In this document: piece by piece, positions 25,187 through 34,071 of the stretch
Numbering within the stretch: the first letter of the stretch is position 1
Layout of the letters: each line of letters starts with the position of its first letter
From: JALELF01 sp964473455
Lineage (GTDB): Bacteria > Bacillota_I > Bacilli_A > RF39 > UBA660
Assembly: GCA_964473455.1 (NCBI GenBank)
Contig: CAYYQX010000004.1
Coordinates: forward strand, 1 to 64,000
Reading direction: 5' to 3'
DNA: 64,000 nt
Translations under genes and position numbers: made by a program
The notes under the pieces: generated by a model
The model's database searches: none
Told to the model about the DNA's origin: nothing
Seen by the model: only the letters and a program-made list of their open reading frames with translations

Positions 25187-26896
25187 ATGAAAAAAGGATT
25201 TACGATGATAGAGGTTTTAGGAATTATAGTAATAATAGCTTTAATCTCTGTTTTTTCTTTTCCTTTAATCAGGACACTATATGGCAACATTGAAGAAAGT
25301 AAGTATCAAGATTTTTTAAACACAATATATATGGCTGCCGAAACATATATTGAAGTTAACTATGAAAATATCTCAGATGAGCAATACATTAGTGTCAAAA
25401 CATTAGTAGAAGAAGGATATTTAAGTAATACACTATTAAACCCAAACACATCAGTATTAATCATTAATGAAGATGGTATTATTGTCTCAACAAAAAATCC
25501 AGCCAATAATACAAGAAGTTATGAATATATAATTGAAGAATATATTAATATTTACTCAGTAGAAGATCTTGTTGATTTATCAATTAGTGTTAGTGCGGGA
25601 AATAGCTATAGTGAAAAAGTAATTATATTAAATAAATCTATTGATTTTAGTGATGTTGCTTCTTATGAAGACAGTACAACAACAACTTATGGAGATTTAA
25701 ATGGCAACGGTAGTACGCAAGCTTTGATTCTTGAATTAACAACACTAAAAGGCTTTCCCCAAATTGGAAACAATGTAAATTATTTTTCTGGAACTTTTGT
25801 TGGGAATGGTTACAAAATCGATAATTTATATATCAATACAACAAGTAGTTATATAGGGTTATTTGGGTATTTAAACGGCGCTTATGTTAGTGACCTTGTT
25901 TTGAATGGTATTGTTAGTGGTGGATCTTATACAGGCGTTTTAGCGGGCTATATTAAAGATTCAACAGTTAAAAACGTAGTCGCAACAGTTTCAATTGCTA
26001 GTTCAAGTAATTACGTTGGAGCGCTTAGTGGAGCTGCTAATAATTCTACTATTGAAGATATAATCATAAACTATCAAATAAGTACTAGTTCTTCATATAT
26101 TGGAGGTTTAGTAGGTAATGTTGAAAACAGTAGTATTATAAAATTTATAGATGCTAGTGGTACTATTGAAAGTAGTGGTTCAAGTATTGGTAGTATAGCT
26201 GGAATCGTTTCTAACTCATCAATTTCCAACGCAACATCTAAAGGTAAGATAATTGGTTTAAATAATGTTGGTGGAATTGTTGGCAGCGCTAGTGCAGCTA
26301 CTTTATATTCTCTTGAAAATACAGCAATAGTTAATGCTTATAATGAAGTTGGTGGAATTGTTGGATCTAGTTCTAACTCAACATCAATTAATGAATGTCA
26401 CAATTTTGGAATTATAAGCGGAAACGAAAAAATTGGTGGAATTGTTGGAGCGGCTTTTTCAACGTCAACAATTACTAAAAATTATTCGACAAAAGATATT
26501 AATGGTGTAACTACAGTTGGAGGTCTTATTGGTTTACTAAAAGACAGTAGTATGACAAACAATTATGCCGTTGGCGGGGTTGCTGGAACAACTGAAGTTG
26601 GAGGTTTAATAGGTAGAGTAGATAATTCAACAGTAAGTAATTCTTATTGTAGTAATATTGCAACCGGGACTTCAATTGTTGGGTCGTTCATAGGTCAAAC
26701 ACTAAATACTGTTTCTATTGCTCATTCATATGTTGATAGTTCAATTGCAAGTGGAAGTTTTATTTCTTCAGCTAGCGCGTCAACAACGCTAAATGATTCT
26801 TCGGCTCTTCCCAAAGCAACTATTATAACAAGAGCTAATACTTATTGGGATACCAATATATGGAATAATAGTGGGGAACTTCCAACCTTGAAATAA
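25187..26896 (+). CDS. Large pseudopilin-like surface protein with GLUG-type repeats
   Basis: A 569-residue protein. The N-terminus MKKGFTMIEVLGIIVIIAL is a type III (prepilin) signal: cleavage is expected after Gly4, leaving Phe1 and Glu5 of the mature chain before a hydrophobic helix. Residues about 200-520 contain many copies of VGG(I/L)(V/I)G spaced 25-30 residues apart with Asn/Ser-rich turns, resembling GLUG repeats that form a beta-solenoid. It would be processed by the peptidase at 41044 and exported by a machine including the PilC at 39035, then displayed as a tip adhesin or minor pilin. Strongly Ser/Thr/Asn-rich, unlike its neighbours. The export link is inference. Confidence 0.82.
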   Translation: MKKGFTMIEVLGIIVIIALISVFSFPLIRTLYGNIEESKYQDFLNTIYMAAETYIEVNYENISDEQYISVKTLVEEGYLSNTLLNPNTSVLIINEDGIIVSTKNPANNTRSYEYIIEEYINIYSVEDLVDLSISVSAGNSYSEKVIILNKSIDFSDVASYEDSTTTTYGDLNGNGSTQALILELTTLKGFPQIGNNVNYFSGTFVGNGYKIDNLYINTTSSYIGLFGYLNGAYVSDLVLNGIVSGGSYTGVLAGYIKDSTVKNVVATVSIASSSNYVGALSGAANNSTIEDIIINYQISTSSSYIGGLVGNVENSSIIKFIDASGTIESSGSSIGSIAGIVSNSSISNATSKGKIIGLNNVGGIVGSASAATLYSLENTAIVNAYNEVGGIVGSSSNSTSINECHNFGIISGNEKIGGIVGAAFSTSTITKNYSTKDINGVTTVGGLIGLLKDSSMTNNYAVGGVAGTTEVGGLIGRVDNSTVSNSYCSNIATGTSIVGSFIGQTLNTVSIAHSYVDSSIASGSFISSASASTTLNDSSALPKATIITRANTYWDTNIWNNSGELPTLK

Positions 26897-26902
26897 CTAA
26901 AT

Positions 26903-26916
26903 TATAATAGTATAAT
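26903..26916 (+). promoter_or_regulatory. Probable pgk promoter
   Basis: Two overlapping -10 candidates, TATAAT at 26903-26908 and 26911-26916, lie just before an AAGGAG ribosome site. No terminator is visible after the pseudopilin gene, so read-through is also possible. Confidence 0.4.
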
Positions 26917-26932
26917 GATACAAGGAGACTTT

Positions 26933-28111
26933 ATGAAAAAGACAATAAGAAATTTTGATTTAAGTGGCAAAAAGGTAATTATACGATGCGATTTTAATGT
27001 TCCCATTAAAAATGGTGTGATTACAGATGATAATAGAATAAGAGAAAGCTTAGAAACAATAAACTATGCATTAAATCATAATGCCAAAGTAATTTTAATG
27101 TCTCATTTAGGAAGAATAAAAGCAATAGAAGATTTAAATGAAAACACATTATGTCCTGTTGCGGTAAGATTAGAAGAATTACTTCAAAAAAAAGTAATTT
27201 TTGTGCGTGAAACAAGAGGGAAAGAGCTAGAAGAAAAAATTAATAATTTAAAAGATACAGAAGTATTACTGATGGAAAATACAAGATTTGAAGATTTAGA
27301 TGGTGAAAAGGAAAGTAAAAATGACGAAGAATTAGGCAAATATTGGGCCAGTCTAGGTGATATTTATATTAATGATGCTTTTGGGACAAGTCATAGAAGC
27401 CACGCTTCAAATGTTGGAATTGCAACTCATTTGCCAAACGGAATAGGGTTTTTAATAGAAAAAGAACTTTTAGAGTTTGTGAAAATAAAGAACCCTAAAA
27501 GACCATTAACTATTATAATGGGTGGCTCAAAAGTAAAAGATAAGATAAATCTCATAAAAAATTTAGCCAGTATGGCAGACTATTTGTTACTAGGTGGTGG
27601 AATAGCTTTTACATTTTTACATGCTTCAGGCATAAATATAGGAAAATCAATACTTGATGAAGAAAGTCTTGATTTTTGTCGAGAAATGTTGGCAAAACAT
27701 AAAGATAAAATAATATTACCAGTTGATGCTGTTTGTAGTTATGACACATTAAATGAAAAATCATATTCCAAAGATATTAAAGATTTTGATTCTTTAGATA
27801 TTGGACTTGATATTGGAGAAAAAACAAGTAAAATATTTGAAAAAATCATAAAAAAAAGTAATACTGTTTTATGGAACGGGCCTGTTGGAATGAGTGAATA
27901 TGAACAATTTTCAAACGGAACAAAAGCCATTTGTGAAGCTTTAAAAGAAGGTTTGGCAATTAAAATAGTAGGTGGGGGAGACACTGCAGCCGCAGTTATC
28001 AATTTTGGTTATAAGAAATATATGACCCATATTTCAACTGGTGGTGGCGCCTTTTTGGAATTAATCGAAGGAAAAAGTTTGCCTGGAATAGAGATTATAG
28101 ATGAAAAATAA
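26933..28111 (+). CDS. pgk: Phosphoglycerate kinase
   Basis: A 392-residue glycolytic kinase converting 1,3-bisphosphoglycerate and ADP to 3-phosphoglycerate and ATP. It has the RCDFNVPIKNG substrate motif near the start, LMSHLGR, LLMENTRF, NDAFGTSHRSHAS, MGGSKVKDKI and the nucleotide site LWNGPVGMSEYEQF then GGGDTAAAV. The start at 26933 is set by AAGGAG and excludes an upstream extension that crosses the promoter. The flippase-like gene begins inside its last codons and tpiA follows. Confidence 0.97.
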   Translation: MKKTIRNFDLSGKKVIIRCDFNVPIKNGVITDDNRIRESLETINYALNHNAKVILMSHLGRIKAIEDLNENTLCPVAVRLEELLQKKVIFVRETRGKELEEKINNLKDTEVLLMENTRFEDLDGEKESKNDEELGKYWASLGDIYINDAFGTSHRSHASNVGIATHLPNGIGFLIEKELLEFVKIKNPKRPLTIIMGGSKVKDKINLIKNLASMADYLLLGGGIAFTFLHASGINIGKSILDEESLDFCREMLAKHKDKIILPVDAVCSYDTLNEKSYSKDIKDFDSLDIGLDIGEKTSKIFEKIIKKSNTVLWNGPVGMSEYEQFSNGTKAICEALKEGLAIKIVGGGDTAAAVINFGYKKYMTHISTGGGAFLELIEGKSLPGIEIIDEK

Positions 28112-29135
28112 TAAAAGAATAATAAATTTAATAATTCTTTTTATAGTGATTGCTTTAGTTATGTATTTTGCTTTAAAAGATGATTTTACTGGAGTAATTA
28201 AGCAACTTACAAACATAAATATTGTATATTTGGGGCTAGGATTACTGTTTTTAGCTGTGTCTTTAATATTTAGAAGTCTAATATTTTATAGATTAGTTAA
28301 AAGATTTAATAAGGATTATACTTTTGCCAATTCATTTAAACTTAGAGTCATTACTCAATTATTTGATGCGATAACTCCATTCGCATCTGGTGGTCAACCG
28401 TATCAAGTATATGACTTAAAAAAACACAACGTTTCCTTAACAAACGGAGCCAATGTTGTTGTAGAAGATTTTATCATATTCCAGATAGCATACATTATAT
28501 TAAGCGTTTTTGTATTAGTATATAATTATTTTTTTCATGTTTTTTCAACAATTGACTTTTTAAAGACGTTAGTAATAATAGGATTTTGTATCAATTTATT
28601 TATATTTTCTACAATATTACTATTGTCTTTTAGTAAGAATATTAGTAAGGCAATTATGAAATTTGGAATAATGTGTCTAAATGCGCTTGGAATTGTAAAA
28701 GATAAACAAAAACAATACGAAAGATGGGAAATAAGCATAGAAAGCTATAATGCTAATTTTAAGTTATTATTTCAAAATAAAAAAGAATTAATAAATTTAT
28801 CTTTCATGTCAATAATATCAGTTGGTTTTCTATATGCTATACCATTTTTTATAGTACTAGGAGCTGGATATAAAGATTTAAGTTTTGTTGATTCTTTTGT
28901 TGCTACAACGCATACGATGATTGCCGCTTCTTTTGTTCCAATACCAGGTGGGACAGGCGGTATGGAATATGCTTTTTCTGAAATTTATAATAATTTCATC
29001 ATAGGTCCTACTTTAGTTGCAGTTCTACTTACTTGGCGTTTTATAACATACTATCTAGGAATGATTTTAGGATCAATTCTACTAATGTTTAATAGAAAAA
29101 AAAGGAGATGTTATGAAAAAATTAGTAATAGCTAA
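28101..29135 (+). CDS. Lysylphosphatidylglycerol synthase-type transmembrane (flippase-like) protein
   Basis: A 344-residue membrane protein with about eight helices, matching the N-terminal flippase half of MprF and the YbhN/UPF0104 group, without any catalytic aminoacyl-transfer domain. Family-type segments are RVITQLFDAITPFASGGQPYQVY and SFVPIPGGTGGMEYAF. Members move lipids or lipid-linked sugars across the membrane; the substrate here is unknown. It lies between two glycolytic genes, overlapping pgk by 11 bases and tpiA by 23, so it is cotranscribed with them. The ribosome site is weak and translation may be coupled. Confidence 0.83.
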   Translation: MKNNKRIINLIILFIVIALVMYFALKDDFTGVIKQLTNINIVYLGLGLLFLAVSLIFRSLIFYRLVKRFNKDYTFANSFKLRVITQLFDAITPFASGGQPYQVYDLKKHNVSLTNGANVVVEDFIIFQIAYIILSVFVLVYNYFFHVFSTIDFLKTLVIIGFCINLFIFSTILLLSFSKNISKAIMKFGIMCLNALGIVKDKQKQYERWEISIESYNANFKLLFQNKKELINLSFMSIISVGFLYAIPFFIVLGAGYKDLSFVDSFVATTHTMIAASFVPIPGGTGGMEYAFSEIYNNFIIGPTLVAVLLTWRFITYYLGMILGSILLMFNRKKRRCYEKISNS

Positions 29136-29802
29136 TATGAAAATGAACCTTTTATTGTCAGAAATACAAGAATATGTTAGTAAAATAAAACACGAAAACA
29201 ATGTTATTATATGTCCAACAAGTATATATATTCCTTATTTTTCTTCATTTAACGTTGGTATTCAAAATGTATTTTACGAAAATAACGGTTCTTATACAGG
29301 AGAAATTTCTCCAAAACAAGCAAAAAGTCTTGGCGTTAATTACGCTATAATTGGTCACAGTGAGAGAAGAAGACTGTTTGAAGAAACAAACCAAATAATA
29401 AATAAGAAGATCAAAAAGGCTTTAGAAAATGATTTAAAAGTTATTTTGTGTATTGGAGAACAAGAAGGACAAAATTTAATTGAAACACTAAATACACAAC
29501 TAGAAGAATGCTTAAAAGAACTTGAAAGTGTTACAAAAATAATAGTAGCCTATGAACCTGTTTGGGCAATTGGAACACAAAAAACCCCAACTATGGAACA
29601 AATATCCAAAACAATACAATATATAAAAGACTATATATATGGTAAATATGAAACCAGCATACTTGTTTTATATGGTGGAAGCGTTAGTAAAGATAACATC
29701 GAAGAGTTAAACAAAATAGAAAACGTAGATGGATTTCTGGTTGGAACAGCAGCCAAAAGTATTAATGAACTTAATAAAATAATAGAAGTTACTAACAGGT
29801 AA
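29113..29802 (+). CDS. tpiA: Triosephosphate isomerase
   Basis: A 229-residue enzyme, about 20 shorter than usual, interconverting dihydroxyacetone phosphate and glyceraldehyde 3-phosphate. Catalytic elements are present: NMKMN with the active Lys (Met replaces the usual Trp of NWKMN), IIGHSERR with the catalytic His, AYEPVWAIGT with the catalytic Glu, and the phosphate loop YGGSVS. AAGGAG lies upstream, inside the preceding gene. A terminator overlaps its end. Confidence 0.95.
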   Translation: MKKLVIANMKMNLLLSEIQEYVSKIKHENNVIICPTSIYIPYFSSFNVGIQNVFYENNGSYTGEISPKQAKSLGVNYAIIGHSERRRLFEETNQIINKKIKKALENDLKVILCIGEQEGQNLIETLNTQLEECLKELESVTKIIVAYEPVWAIGTQKTPTMEQISKTIQYIKDYIYGKYETSILVLYGGSVSKDNIEELNKIENVDGFLVGTAAKSINELNKIIEVTNR

Positions 29803-29810
29803 CTTTTTTT
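29786..29810 (+). terminator. Terminator between tpiA and spo0A
   Basis: AAGTTAC (29786-29792) and GTAACTT (29799-29805) pair and are followed by T residues to 29810. The next base begins the spo0A ribosome site, leaving no room for a separate promoter after it. Confidence 0.75.
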
Positions 29811-29819
29811 AGGAGAAAA

Positions 29820-30518
29820 ATGGGAAAAATAAAAGTACTAATAATTGAAGATAATGAAAAACTAATTGAAGAAATGAAAAAACATTTTAAAAATACAAAC
29901 ATAGAAATTGTTTATTCTGCAAATAATGGTGAATATGGTTTAGATTTAATAAATAAAAAAACAGACTACGATGTGGTTATATTAGACTTAGTTATGCCGG
30001 ATAAAGATGGATTATACGTTCTTGAAAATATTAAAAAAAAGATATTTAACAAAATCATTGTTTCTACAAGCAACAATTCACCTTATATAATAAATAAAGT
30101 GAGTTCATATGGCATCCCTTATTATTTATTAAAGCCTTATGATTTAACTATTTTAGAAAAAAGAATATATGAAATAAGCGAAGCAAAAAGTAAATTAAAT
30201 AATATAACAAAATTACTACATGAATTTGGTCTTCCTTCACATTTAAAGGGTAGTCAGTATTTAGAGGGGATTATAAATGAAGTGTATAATTCAAATACGG
30301 CAATAAAAGATGCTTATGAAAGTGTAGCTAAAAACTTAAATACAACTCCACAAAAAATAGAGCGCACAATACGTTACGCAATAGAAATAGGTTTTAATAG
30401 AGCAAACATTAGCTTTGTGGAGGAGAGTTTTGGCTCAAGCATTGATGCATTTAAAGGAAAACCAACTAACACTGAGTTTTTATGGACTGTTGTAAATATG
30501 TTAAAATTAAAAAATTGA
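29820..30518 (+). CDS. spo0A: Spo0A-like response regulator
   Basis: A 232-residue regulator. The receiver domain has Glu10-Asp11, phosphoacceptor Asp56 in LDLVMPDKDG, Thr83 and Lys105 in LLKPYD. The C-terminal effector domain (about 128-232) is clearly Spo0A: LLHEFGLPSHLKGSQYL, NTTPQKIERTIRYAIEIGF in the recognition-helix region, and KPTNTEFLWTVVNML near the end. Known Spo0A proteins are master regulators of sporulation, biofilm and stationary-phase genes. No sporulation genes are visible here, so the role may be non-sporulation. AGGAG lies 4 bases from the ATG, right behind the tpiA terminator. The phosphorelay partner is not apparent. Confidence 0.92.
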   Translation: MGKIKVLIIEDNEKLIEEMKKHFKNTNIEIVYSANNGEYGLDLINKKTDYDVVILDLVMPDKDGLYVLENIKKKIFNKIIVSTSNNSPYIINKVSSYGIPYYLLKPYDLTILEKRIYEISEAKSKLNNITKLLHEFGLPSHLKGSQYLEGIINEVYNSNTAIKDAYESVAKNLNTTPQKIERTIRYAIEIGFNRANISFVEESFGSSIDAFKGKPTNTEFLWTVVNMLKLKN

Positions 30519-30595
30519 AGTAAATAATCATCAAGAATTTTTGTGTTTACTTAAACAATTTCTAAAAATGGAGTGTAAATGTGCGCCAATCATAT

Positions 30596-30609
30596 CAAAC
30601 AAATGTATG
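30596..30609 (+). promoter_or_regulatory. LexA operator of recA
   Basis: CAAACAAATGTATG lies 9 bases upstream of the recA -35. It shares the first 11 bases with the sites at lexA and ruvAB but is more degenerate in its right half. Confidence 0.55.
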
Positions 30610-30618
30610 TAAAAAGTA

Positions 30619-30647
30619 TTGACAAGCATTATATTCTATTATACAAT
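30619..30647 (+). promoter_or_regulatory. recA promoter
   Basis: Consensus TTGACA (30619-30624) and TACAAT (30642-30647) have a 17-base spacer. AGGAGG and a GTG start follow. Confidence 0.85.
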
Positions 30648-30673
30648 TGTAATGTAATAGAGGAGGACTTAAA

Positions 30674-31684
30674 GTGAACAAGCAAGATAAAACTTTAGAT
30701 CAAGTTTTAAGTGACATAGAAAAACAATTTGGCAAAGGCTCAATAATGAAGTTAGGCGATAATGAGTTTAAAAAAATAGATACTGTTTCTAGTGGTTCAA
30801 TATCACTAGATATCGCTCTTGGAATAGGTGGTTATCCTAAAGGAAGAATTATAGAGATATATGGCCCCGAAGCGTCTGGAAAAACAACGTTTGCGTTGCA
30901 TGCTATTGCCGAAGTGCAAAAAAAAGGAGGCAGAGCAGCTTTTATTGATGCTGAAAACTCTTTGGATCCACAGTATGCTGCTAAAGTAGGAGTTAACATT
31001 GATGAATTACTGTTATCGCAACCAGATAACGGAGAACAAGCACTTGAAATATGTGAAGCTTTAGTTAGAAGCGGAGCTATTAGTATTGTTGTTATTGATT
31101 CGGTTGCGGCTTTAGTTCCTAAAGCAGAAATCGAAGGAGAAATGGGAGACTCTCATATGGGTCTTCAAGCAAGGTTAATGAGCCAAGCTCTTAGAAAGTT
31201 AACGGCAATCATTAATAAAACAAATACAATTGCTATTTTTATAAATCAATTAAGAGAAAAGGTTGGAATTGTTTTTGGAAATCCGGAAACTACTCCTGGT
31301 GGTAGAGCACTAAAATTTTACTCTTCAGTAAGATTAGATATTAGAAGAGCAGAGCAGATAAAATCAGAAACTCAAATAACAGGAAATAAAACAACAATAA
31401 AAGTTGTAAAAAACAAAATGGCGCCGCCTTTTAAAACTTGTACAGTAGATATATTATATGGTGAAGGAGTATCAAGAGAAGGAGAAATATGTGACTTGGC
31501 AACTGAAGCTAAAATAATTGAAAAATCAGGTGCTTGGTATTCTTATAGTGGAAACAGAATAGGTCAAGGAAGAGACAATGTTAGAGATTTATTTAAAAAA
31601 GATCAAAAATTAAGAGAAGAAATAGAGAAAAAAGTTAGACAATTTTATAATATTGATAAAGAAGATGTTAAAGATAAAAAGTAA
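30674..31684 (+). CDS. recA: Recombinase RecA
   Basis: A 336-residue recombinase that forms filaments on single-stranded DNA, drives strand exchange and triggers LexA self-cleavage. Walker A GPEASGKTT is near residues 66-74, Walker B VIDSVAAL, the L2 region VGIVFGNPETTPGG, and KVVKNKMAPPF. Translation starts at GTG (30674), with AGGAGG 8 bases upstream. The C-terminal acidic tail is short. It has its own consensus promoter with a LexA-like site, and a weak terminator at its end. Confidence 0.97.
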   Translation: MNKQDKTLDQVLSDIEKQFGKGSIMKLGDNEFKKIDTVSSGSISLDIALGIGGYPKGRIIEIYGPEASGKTTFALHAIAEVQKKGGRAAFIDAENSLDPQYAAKVGVNIDELLLSQPDNGEQALEICEALVRSGAISIVVIDSVAALVPKAEIEGEMGDSHMGLQARLMSQALRKLTAIINKTNTIAIFINQLREKVGIVFGNPETTPGGRALKFYSSVRLDIRRAEQIKSETQITGNKTTIKVVKNKMAPPFKTCTVDILYGEGVSREGEICDLATEAKIIEKSGAWYSYSGNRIGQGRDNVRDLFKKDQKLREEIEKKVRQFYNIDKEDVKDKK

Positions 31685-31694
31685 ACATCTTTTT
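31662..31694 (+). terminator. Terminator after recA
   Basis: AAGATGTT (31662-31669) pairs with AACATCTT (31684-31691), followed by a short broken T-run; the stop codon is in the loop. The strength is moderate. Confidence 0.5.
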
Positions 31695-31699
31695 ATTTG

Positions 31700-31728
31700 T
31701 TTACAAAGGTATGCATTTTATTTATAAT
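31700..31728 (+). promoter_or_regulatory. hemW promoter
   Basis: TTTACA (31700-31705) and TATAAT (31723-31728) are 17 bases apart. TATAAT ends 17 bases before the ATG, with GGTGA between. Confidence 0.8.
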
Positions 31729-31745
31729 GAGAATGGTGAAGCTTT

Positions 31746-32840
31746 ATGGCAATTTATATTCATATTCCTTTTTGTAATCAACTTTGTTCTTATTGTGCGT
31801 TTTGTAAAATGATATATAACGCTTCTTGGGCAGATAAATATTTAGATGCTTTAAGAAAAGAAATAGAAAAAAATTATCAAAAAGAAGAAATAAATACTAT
31901 TTATATAGGCGGTGGAACTCCAAGTTCATTAACTATTTTTCAACTAAAAAAATTATTTGAGATAATAAGTGTATTTAAGTTAAAAAAAGATGTTGAATTT
32001 ACTTTTGAATGCAACGTTGGTGATTTAACAAAAGAAAAAATTGATTTATTATATAGTAACGGAGTTAATAGGCTAAGTATTGGACTACAAAGTTTTAGTA
32101 AGAAGAATTTGGATTTTTTAAACAGAAGTCACACTTATAAAACAGTAAAGCAAACAATAAAATTAATTAAAAAAATAGGTTTTAAAAACATTAATCTAGA
32201 TTTAATGTACGCTATTCCTAAACAAACAATAAAAGATTTAGGGAAAGATTTAAAGAAATTTCTAAAATTAAAAGTTAGTCATATTTCAACATATTCTCTT
32301 ATGATCGAACCAAACACAGTACTTTTTAATAAAAAAATAAAGCCAGTGGATGAAGAGTTGGATTTTAAAATGTATAAAAAGATTAAAAAAACATTAGAAA
32401 AAAATAACTATATTCATTATGAGATTAGTAATTATAGTCAAAGAGGATATGAATCAAAACACAACTTAACTTATTGGAATAACAATAAGTATTATGGTTT
32501 TGGTTTAGGCTCATCAGGGTACTTAAACAATGTGCGTTATGAGAATACAAAATCACTAAAAAATTACTTTGAAGAAAAATTTAAAGCTAAAGAAGAAATA
32601 TTAGATAAAAATGCTGAAATAGTTTATGAATTAATACTTGGGTTTAGAAAAATTAAGGGAATAAACCTAACTTTTTTTAACAAAGAATATAACATTTTAT
32701 TACAGGAGAATGCAATAATAAGAAAGTTACTACAAGAGAAAAAATTAATCATTGATAAAGATAACATCTACATTAATCAAAAATATTTATATACTTCAAA
32801 TGAAATTTTATTAGAACTTGTTGAGGAGACTTACTTTTAG
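31746..32840 (+). CDS. hemW: HemW-type radical SAM protein
   Basis: A 364-residue protein with IHIPFCNQLCSYCAF at the start, giving the CxxxCxxC cluster for a 4Fe-4S centre and radical S-adenosylmethionine chemistry. GGGTPSSL, LSIGLQSF and MYAIPKQTI are typical of the HemN/HemW group. HemW proteins act as haem chaperones rather than coproporphyrinogen oxidases; the extra upstream Cys pattern of true HemN is not evident. No haem genes are nearby, so the physiological role is uncertain. Confidence 0.87.
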   Translation: MAIYIHIPFCNQLCSYCAFCKMIYNASWADKYLDALRKEIEKNYQKEEINTIYIGGGTPSSLTIFQLKKLFEIISVFKLKKDVEFTFECNVGDLTKEKIDLLYSNGVNRLSIGLQSFSKKNLDFLNRSHTYKTVKQTIKLIKKIGFKNINLDLMYAIPKQTIKDLGKDLKKFLKLKVSHISTYSLMIEPNTVLFNKKIKPVDEELDFKMYKKIKKTLEKNNYIHYEISNYSQRGYESKHNLTYWNNNKYYGFGLGSSGYLNNVRYENTKSLKNYFEEKFKAKEEILDKNAEIVYELILGFRKIKGINLTFFNKEYNILLQENAIIRKLLQEKKLIIDKDNIYINQKYLYTSNEILLELVEETYF

Positions 32841-32855
32841 AAAAGTAAGTTATTT
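32829..32855 (+). terminator. Terminator after hemW
   Basis: ACTTACTTTT (32829-32838) and AAAAGTAAGT (32841-32850) form a long stem across the stop codon, followed by TATTT. Confidence 0.65.
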
Positions 32856-32861
32856 CCGTTC

Positions 32862-32890
32862 TTTACATTCATGGCTTAACCCTGTATAAT
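32862..32890 (+). promoter_or_regulatory. Promoter of the Clp-D1-like ATPase gene
   Basis: TTTACA (32862-32867) and TATAAT (32885-32890) are 17 bases apart. The leader to the ATG is about 50 bases and ends in AAGGAG. Confidence 0.75.
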
Positions 32891-32944
32891 GTTTATAGTA
32901 AAGAGTATTAGAAGTATTAATTTGAAGACCTTAAGGAGTAAATT

Positions 32945-33943
32945 ATGGAAGATATTGAAGTTGTTGAAATAGATGAAAGCAAACCAGAAAAAGAAGAATT
33001 CAGCGTTATCAAGACATATGGTGAGGAACTTGTTTCTAAAAAATATATAACAAATCCAGCTATTGCCAGAGATGACGAAATAAAAAAACTAATGTTAGTT
33101 TTATTAACTCCAGAAAAGTCTGCTCTTTTAACAGGTAAAGCTGGTATAGGTAAGACCGCTATTGTAGAAGGACTTGCTTATTTAATTCAAAGAGATGAAG
33201 TGCCTGATGCACTTAAAGGTTATAAAATAATAAAAATAAATTCAAATTCCTTGGTTGGAACGGTTATTTTAAATAACACTGAAGAAATGGCAATAAATAT
33301 TTTGATGAGAGAACTAAAAGGACTTTCTAAAATGATTCTGTTTATCGATGAAGTTCACACTTTAATTGGTGGTAGAGAAGCTGGCCCAATGGATCTTGCC
33401 AACATTTTAAAACCGGCCTTAGATAGAGGAGATATGAAGGCAATAGGTGCGACAACTACGGCTGAATATGAAGCCTACATAGTTAGAGATAGGGCTTTCT
33501 TACGAAGATTTGAAAGAATAGAAGTTTTAGAGCCAAGCCTAGAAACAACTGTTGAAATTCTTATGAAAAGTATTCCAAAATATGAGTATAAAACAAAAGC
33601 CCATATAAAATATACTAACTTTATAACAGAAATGCTTATAACAGCTATTGTTTCTGCAACGGGGCCTTTTAAAAGAGTGTATGGGTTAGCTGCGATGTAT
33701 CCAGATGTTGCTTTTTCAGTACTTGCGGCAGCCTTTTCTCAAGCGGTTTACGCTAACAGAGATGAAGTTACGATATTAGACTTTTATAATGCGATTAAAA
33801 CTAGTAAAAGAATATATCCCGACTCAATTGTCAAAGAATTAAAGATATTTAGGGATAAATTTAAGCAAATTTGTGAAGAATTTAATATTGTTTTACCAGA
33901 AGTTACAATAGAAGAAATTAGAGTTATAGAGAGTGATTTTTAA
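32945..33943 (+). CDS. Single-domain AAA+ ATPase related to the D1 domain of ClpA/ClpC/ClpB
   Basis: A 332-residue protein with one AAA+ module. The linker YGEELVSKKYITNPAIARDDEI (split view: residues about 25-46) aligns with the entry of Clp D1 domains. Walker A GKAGIGKT is 64-71, Walker B ILFIDEVHTL 131-140, sensor GATTTAEYEAYI, and the arginine-finger segment RDRAFLRRFERI is kept. The Clp N-domain, middle domain and D2 are absent. Where Clp proteins have the pore loop KYRGEFE, this one reads VGTVILNNTEE, so the aromatic grip residue is missing and substrate threading is doubtful. The gene for a membrane-anchored tailed protein follows. Role unknown. Confidence 0.85.
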   Translation: MEDIEVVEIDESKPEKEEFSVIKTYGEELVSKKYITNPAIARDDEIKKLMLVLLTPEKSALLTGKAGIGKTAIVEGLAYLIQRDEVPDALKGYKIIKINSNSLVGTVILNNTEEMAINILMRELKGLSKMILFIDEVHTLIGGREAGPMDLANILKPALDRGDMKAIGATTTAEYEAYIVRDRAFLRRFERIEVLEPSLETTVEILMKSIPKYEYKTKAHIKYTNFITEMLITAIVSATGPFKRVYGLAAMYPDVAFSVLAAAFSQAVYANRDEVTILDFYNAIKTSKRIYPDSIVKELKIFRDKFKQICEEFNIVLPEVTIEEIRVIESDF

Positions 33944-34015
33944 ATCCCTGAGGTTATCAAATTTTATTAAAAATATAAACTTTATAAAAAAAAGTTTATG
34001 TAAAACGATTATGTG

Positions 34016-34044
34016 TTTACAAAACAAATAAAAAATGATAACAT
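34016..34044 (+). promoter_or_regulatory. Promoter of the tailed membrane protein gene
   Basis: TTTACA (34016-34021) and TAACAT (34039-34044, preceded by TGa) are 17 bases apart. A GAGGATG ribosome site follows. Confidence 0.55.
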
Positions 34045-34071
34045 TAATTAAGAATAGAAAGAGGATGTAGT

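Noticed and set aside
25187..26896. Tandem DNA repeat element in the pseudopilin gene
   Set aside because: The repetition is at the protein level, with variable DNA and spacing, consistent with solenoid repeats.
30519..30560. Terminator between spo0A and recA (AAGTAAA and TTTACTT)
   Set aside because: The stem is short, the loop is about 25 bases and no T-run follows.
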